From Lachnospiraceae bacterium (GTDB lineage: Bacteria > Bacillota_A > Clostridia > Lachnospirales > Lachnospiraceae), in NCBI GenBank assembly GCA_021770615.1, contig JAETQR010000046.1, positions 1 through 25,393 on the forward strand: a stretch of DNA of 25,393 bases, in the 5' to 3' direction. The notes under the pieces are model-generated. The model was not told where the DNA came from and made no database searches. It saw only the letters and a list, made by a program, of their open reading frames with translations. This document shows positions 24,194 to 25,393 of this stretch, one piece after another; positions within the stretch are counted from its first letter, which is position 1; every line of letters starts with the position of its first letter. A program made the translations under genes and the position numbers.

Positions 24194-24289
24194 ATGACGT
24201 TACTAATCTCAGTATTATGCTCCATCATGGCAGGTGTAGTTTGCCACTACATATGCAAATGGCTAGATGGAGATGACAGTGACAACTAG
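24194..24289 (+). CDS. Predicted type I toxin, Fst/Ldr-like hydrophobic peptide
   Basis: 31 residues; AGGGGG lies seven bases before the ATG. Layout: a hydrophobic helix (LLISVLCSIMAGVVCHYICKW) and an acidic polar tail (LDGDDSDN). The A-G-V-V ... K-W-L-D pattern recalls Fst and Ldr toxins, which carry A-P-I-x-x-G-hydrophobic stretches ending in W-L or W plus charges and depolarise or disturb the membrane when overproduced. Family membership is inferred from pattern, as the peptide is too short for certainty. The genetics support it: own promoter, structured leader, a shared bidirectional terminator, a convergent small RNA that can pair with the start codon, and an SOS box upstream. Three Cys residues (9, 17, 21) are unusual. 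Confidence 0.78.
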   Translation: MTLLISVLCSIMAGVVCHYICKWLDGDDSDN

Positions 24290-24291
24290 CC

Positions 24292-24362
24292 AAACGAAAG
24301 CCCCGGAATGCCGTCCGGGGCTTTCTTGTTGTGTCCACATGACCAACTAATCTCATTTGCTC
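24292..24362 (-). ncRNA. Predicted antitoxin RNA of the type I system, unit R2
   Basis: Starts near 24362, about 70 nt. It contains a loop carrying GTCATGTGGACAC (complement of 24331-24343) and ends in the terminator at 24297-24324. The loop can pair over 13 consecutive bases, one of them G-U, with the toxin mRNA at 24186-24198, which spans the end of the ribosome site and the ATG. This reproduces the logic of the Fst/par locus: convergent RNAs, a shared terminator, and direct DNA repeats that allow pairing in trans. Confidence 0.75.
24297..24324. terminator. Bidirectional terminator shared by toxin mRNA and antitoxin RNA
   Basis: AAAGCCCCGG (24297-24306) pairs perfectly with CCGGGGCTTT (24315-24324), loop AATGCCGT. 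The toxin stop is eight bases to the left. Confidence 0.85.
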
Positions 24363-24368
24363 AATGAC

Positions 24369-24397
24369 ATTATATATCATATGATCTTAAAAGTCAA
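24369..24397 (-). promoter_or_regulatory. Promoter of antitoxin RNA R2
   Basis: On the minus strand TTGACT (complement of 24392-24397), 17-base spacer, TATAAT (complement of 24369-24374). The last 18 bases (GATCATATGATATATAAT) are identical to those of the R3 promoter. Confidence 0.85.
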
Positions 24398-24427
24398 ATA
24401 TGTAGTTGTGACATTTAGTCTGAAAAG

Positions 24428-24502
24428 AAAAACCCCGGAACGCCCTCCAAGGTTTTTGTGATGCATACATATAGCATTGCCTCACTTATTTCGCTTCTGC
24501 CT
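24428..24502 (-). ncRNA. Orphan antitoxin-like small RNA, unit R3
   Basis: Starts near 24502, beginning GCCGATAGGCA as in R1. It has an inner hairpin around 24458-24485 (GTGA...TCAC with ATGC/GCAT inside) and a degenerate terminator AAAAACC (24428-24434) / GGTTTTT (24451-24457) with some mismatches. No toxin frame remains on the opposite strand. It is probably a duplicated antitoxin gene that lost or never had its toxin. Confidence 0.6.
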
Positions 24503-24508
24503 ATCGGC

Positions 24509-24537
24509 ATTATATATCATATGATCGCAAATGTCAA
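24509..24537 (-). promoter_or_regulatory. Promoter of small RNA R3
   Basis: On the minus strand a perfect TTGACA (complement of 24532-24537), 17-base spacer and perfect TATAAT (complement of 24509-24514). Confidence 0.85.
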
Positions 24538-24619
24538 ATTAAAAATCAAGGGAAATTTAAACCTAGTTTAAAAATGTTATTGATATAGCAACCAAATTAA
24601 AAAACGGAGGTGACAATGA

Positions 24620-24739
24620 ATGATACATCATTATATTTCAAAATATGAAGGAAACGGTAATGGATATGCAGAAGCATGGATTCAGATAAACATATTTAAC
24701 AGATGTTTTTGTTTTAGCAGAAGAAAGATTTTGTCATAA
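24620..24739 (+). CDS. Small hypothetical protein, 39 residues
   Basis: The ATG at 24620 has GGAGG (24607-24611) eight bases upstream; a nearer ATG at 24616 gives only ten codons. The product is aromatic-rich: IHHYISKYEGNGNGYAEAW, then IQINIFNRCFCFSRRKIL. It could form a small beta hairpin plus strand with a basic end. No membrane segment. I do not recognise a family. A hairpin immediately overlaps and follows its stop. Its neighbours are other sub-60-codon genes, so it looks like cargo of a mobile element. Confidence 0.55.
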   Translation: MIHHYISKYEGNGNGYAEAWIQINIFNRCFCFSRRKILS

Positions 24740-24765
24740 AGGCTGGCGGGACAGCTGGCAGCCTT
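24739..24765. terminator. Hairpin between the convergent 39- and 55-residue genes
   Basis: AAGGCTG (24739-24745) pairs with CAGCCTT (24759-24765), with inner G-C pairs possible. The A/T stretches on both sides are short, so it may serve both genes with moderate strength. Confidence 0.55.
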
Positions 24766-24771
24766 AAAATT

Positions 24772-24939
24772 CTAGAGTTTTTCCCATTTGTGACCTTTTT
24801 CCTGTGTTGGAGGTAGACGGTCACCAGGGTCAATACTCACATGACGCGCATGAGGAACTTCTCCGCCACGAGGACCGACCTCACGATATTCTCCGCTTGG
24901 AAGATTGTCCGTGCCAGGATTATGTAGGTTTTTATCCAT
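24772..24939 (-). CDS. YjzC-like small protein, 55 residues
   Basis: The ATG at 24939 has AAAGGGGG about seven bases upstream. The sequence has the YjzC-type order: NPGTDNLPSGEYREVGPRGG, then a basic link and GDRLPPTQEKGHKWEKL at the C-terminus. B. subtilis YjzC has the comparable pattern of a Gly-x-Tyr-x-Glu-x-Gly strand and a closing GDxxPxT...W. These tiny soluble proteins have no known function. It has its own promoter. The 60-codon frame on the same strand at 24837-25019 is a shifted reading of the same DNA and was not accepted. Confidence 0.75.
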   Translation of the reverse strand: MDKNLHNPGTDNLPSGEYREVGPRGGEVPHARHVSIDPGDRLPPTQEKGHKWEKL

Positions 24940-24989
24940 AGAATAGTCCCCCTTTCATGTATACTCGGCATGGTAGTGCCTGTAAGCAC

Positions 24990-25019
24990 ATTATAAGGCG
25001 GGGAGGCGGATAATGTCAT
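24990..25019 (-). promoter_or_regulatory. Promoter of the YjzC-like gene
   Basis: On the minus strand ATGACA (complement of 25014-25019), 18-base spacer, TATAAT (complement of 24990-24995). Confidence 0.6.
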
Positions 25020-25117
25020 TTTATATCAACAATGTGCTTAATGGAAGAAGTAAAAATCAAACTTAGGAACAGGAAACCTAGACAACCAGCTACACATACA
25101 ATGTAACAAAGGAGGGG

Positions 25118-25294
25118 ATGGCGATCATTCAGAACTACATACGCATTAATGGGGAGTATGTTCCGCAGGAATCCATCCCCGCAGAACAGATGAAGGAGAT
25201 CAGCCGGAGCATTATAACAAGACTGGCGGCAGGATTCGGTTACTCTCCGGTTAAAACAGAAAGTGATAGTACATTAAAGGAGCATTCCTGTTAA
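25118..25294 (+). CDS. Small mobile-element-type hypothetical protein, 58 residues
   Basis: The ATG at 25118 has an AAAGGAGG site, unusually close (two to three bases). The N-terminus AIIQNYIRINGEYVPQESIP is followed by a helix AEQMKEISRSIITRLAAGFGY and a polar tail. This N-terminal pattern (I-x-N/Q-Y-I-R-x-N-G) recalls small proteins that I associate with genes just upstream of large serine recombinases in Lachnospiraceae elements; this is memory of context, not a search result. A second gene evidently starts at the window edge about 100 bases further on. Possible recombination accessory factor, unproven. Confidence 0.65.
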   Translation: MAIIQNYIRINGEYVPQESIPAEQMKEISRSIITRLAAGFGYSPVKTESDSTLKEHSC

Positions 25295-25336
25295 GTAACA
25301 AATAGCAGATTTGCAAAAAATGAGTGCCTGCCCTAG

Positions 25337-25375
25337 AATAATGATTGTTAACTGGCCGGTTGACAAATCATCATT
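25337..25375. repeat. Imperfect inverted repeat before the gene at the right edge
   Basis: AATAATGATTGTTAAC (25337-25352) and GGTTGACAAATCATCATT (25358-25375) are inverted copies with few mismatches around TGGCC. Placement directly upstream of the next gene's ribosome site fits an operator or a serine-recombinase attachment site. Confidence 0.5.
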
Positions 25376-25376
25376 C

Positions 25377-25393
25377 AAAGGAGACACCCACAT
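25377..25393 (+). other. Ribosome site and first two bases of a gene cut by the window edge
   Basis: AAAGGAG (25377-25383), eight bases, then AT as the final two bases, almost certainly the start of an ATG. No coding sequence is visible. Confidence 0.55.

Noticed and set aside
21776..24457. The recurrent CCCCGG hairpins (21776, 22187, 24297, 24428) as a CRISPR or REP array
   Set aside because: Irregular spacing and different flanks; they are terminators, three of them attached to small RNA promoters.
24837..25019. 60-codon minus-strand frame
   Set aside because: Shifted reading of the YjzC-like gene; the accepted frame has a good ribosome site and a family-like pattern.

Overview
The window looks like chromosome of an anaerobic, spore-forming gut Firmicute, most likely Lachnospiraceae. 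The evidence is gene content (CotJC-type manganese catalase, CIRCE-controlled clpB, luxS, a secreted GH10 xylanase with CBM22-like modules), strong AGGAGG ribosome sites, and consensus TTGACA/TATAAT promoters. I cannot name the species from sequence alone.

Region by region. 1-115 is the 3' end (domains V and VI) of a group II intron whose body lies outside the window. 225-3716 is a small uptake locus: a leftward operon of one MFS transporter and two DUF1349 proteins, with a divergent AraC-family regulator. 3717-4566 has no gene but holds a roughly 277-nt imperfect palindrome abutting the next promoter. 4567-7006 is a polar amino-acid ABC transporter operon whose substrate-binding protein appears circularly permuted. 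7110-9626 carries ilvE, luxS and two overlapping small unknown genes. 9712-12558 is a large modular xylanase, followed by a second long palindrome. 12840-15527 is clpB under a perfect CIRCE operator, then an XRE regulator (15649-16776) and a CotJC-like gene with a missing or unresolved 5' end.

From about 17.5 kb to the end the DNA is more AT-rich and accessory. It contains a RelE-type toxin-antitoxin pair, a large serine recombinase, a convergent tail-overlapping pair (beta/sce7725-like protein and sce7726-like PD-(D/E)XK nuclease), a membrane-anchored DUF4041/GIY-YIG protein, and several genes under 60 codons, one resembling YjzC. The small gene and inverted repeat at the right edge suggest another recombinase just beyond it.

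The most interesting system lies at 23945-24400. A perfect LexA-type SOS box precedes a 39-codon gene and then a 31-residue hydrophobic peptide resembling Fst/Ldr type I toxins. A convergent small RNA shares the toxin's bidirectional terminator and carries a loop able to pair over 13 consecutive positions (one G-U) with the toxin's start-codon region. Two further RNA units of the same design, without a visible toxin, lie at 24428-24537 and 21776-21882. I read this as an SOS-linked type I toxin-antitoxin locus with orphan antitoxin-like RNAs. The sequence signals are direct observations; the function is inference.
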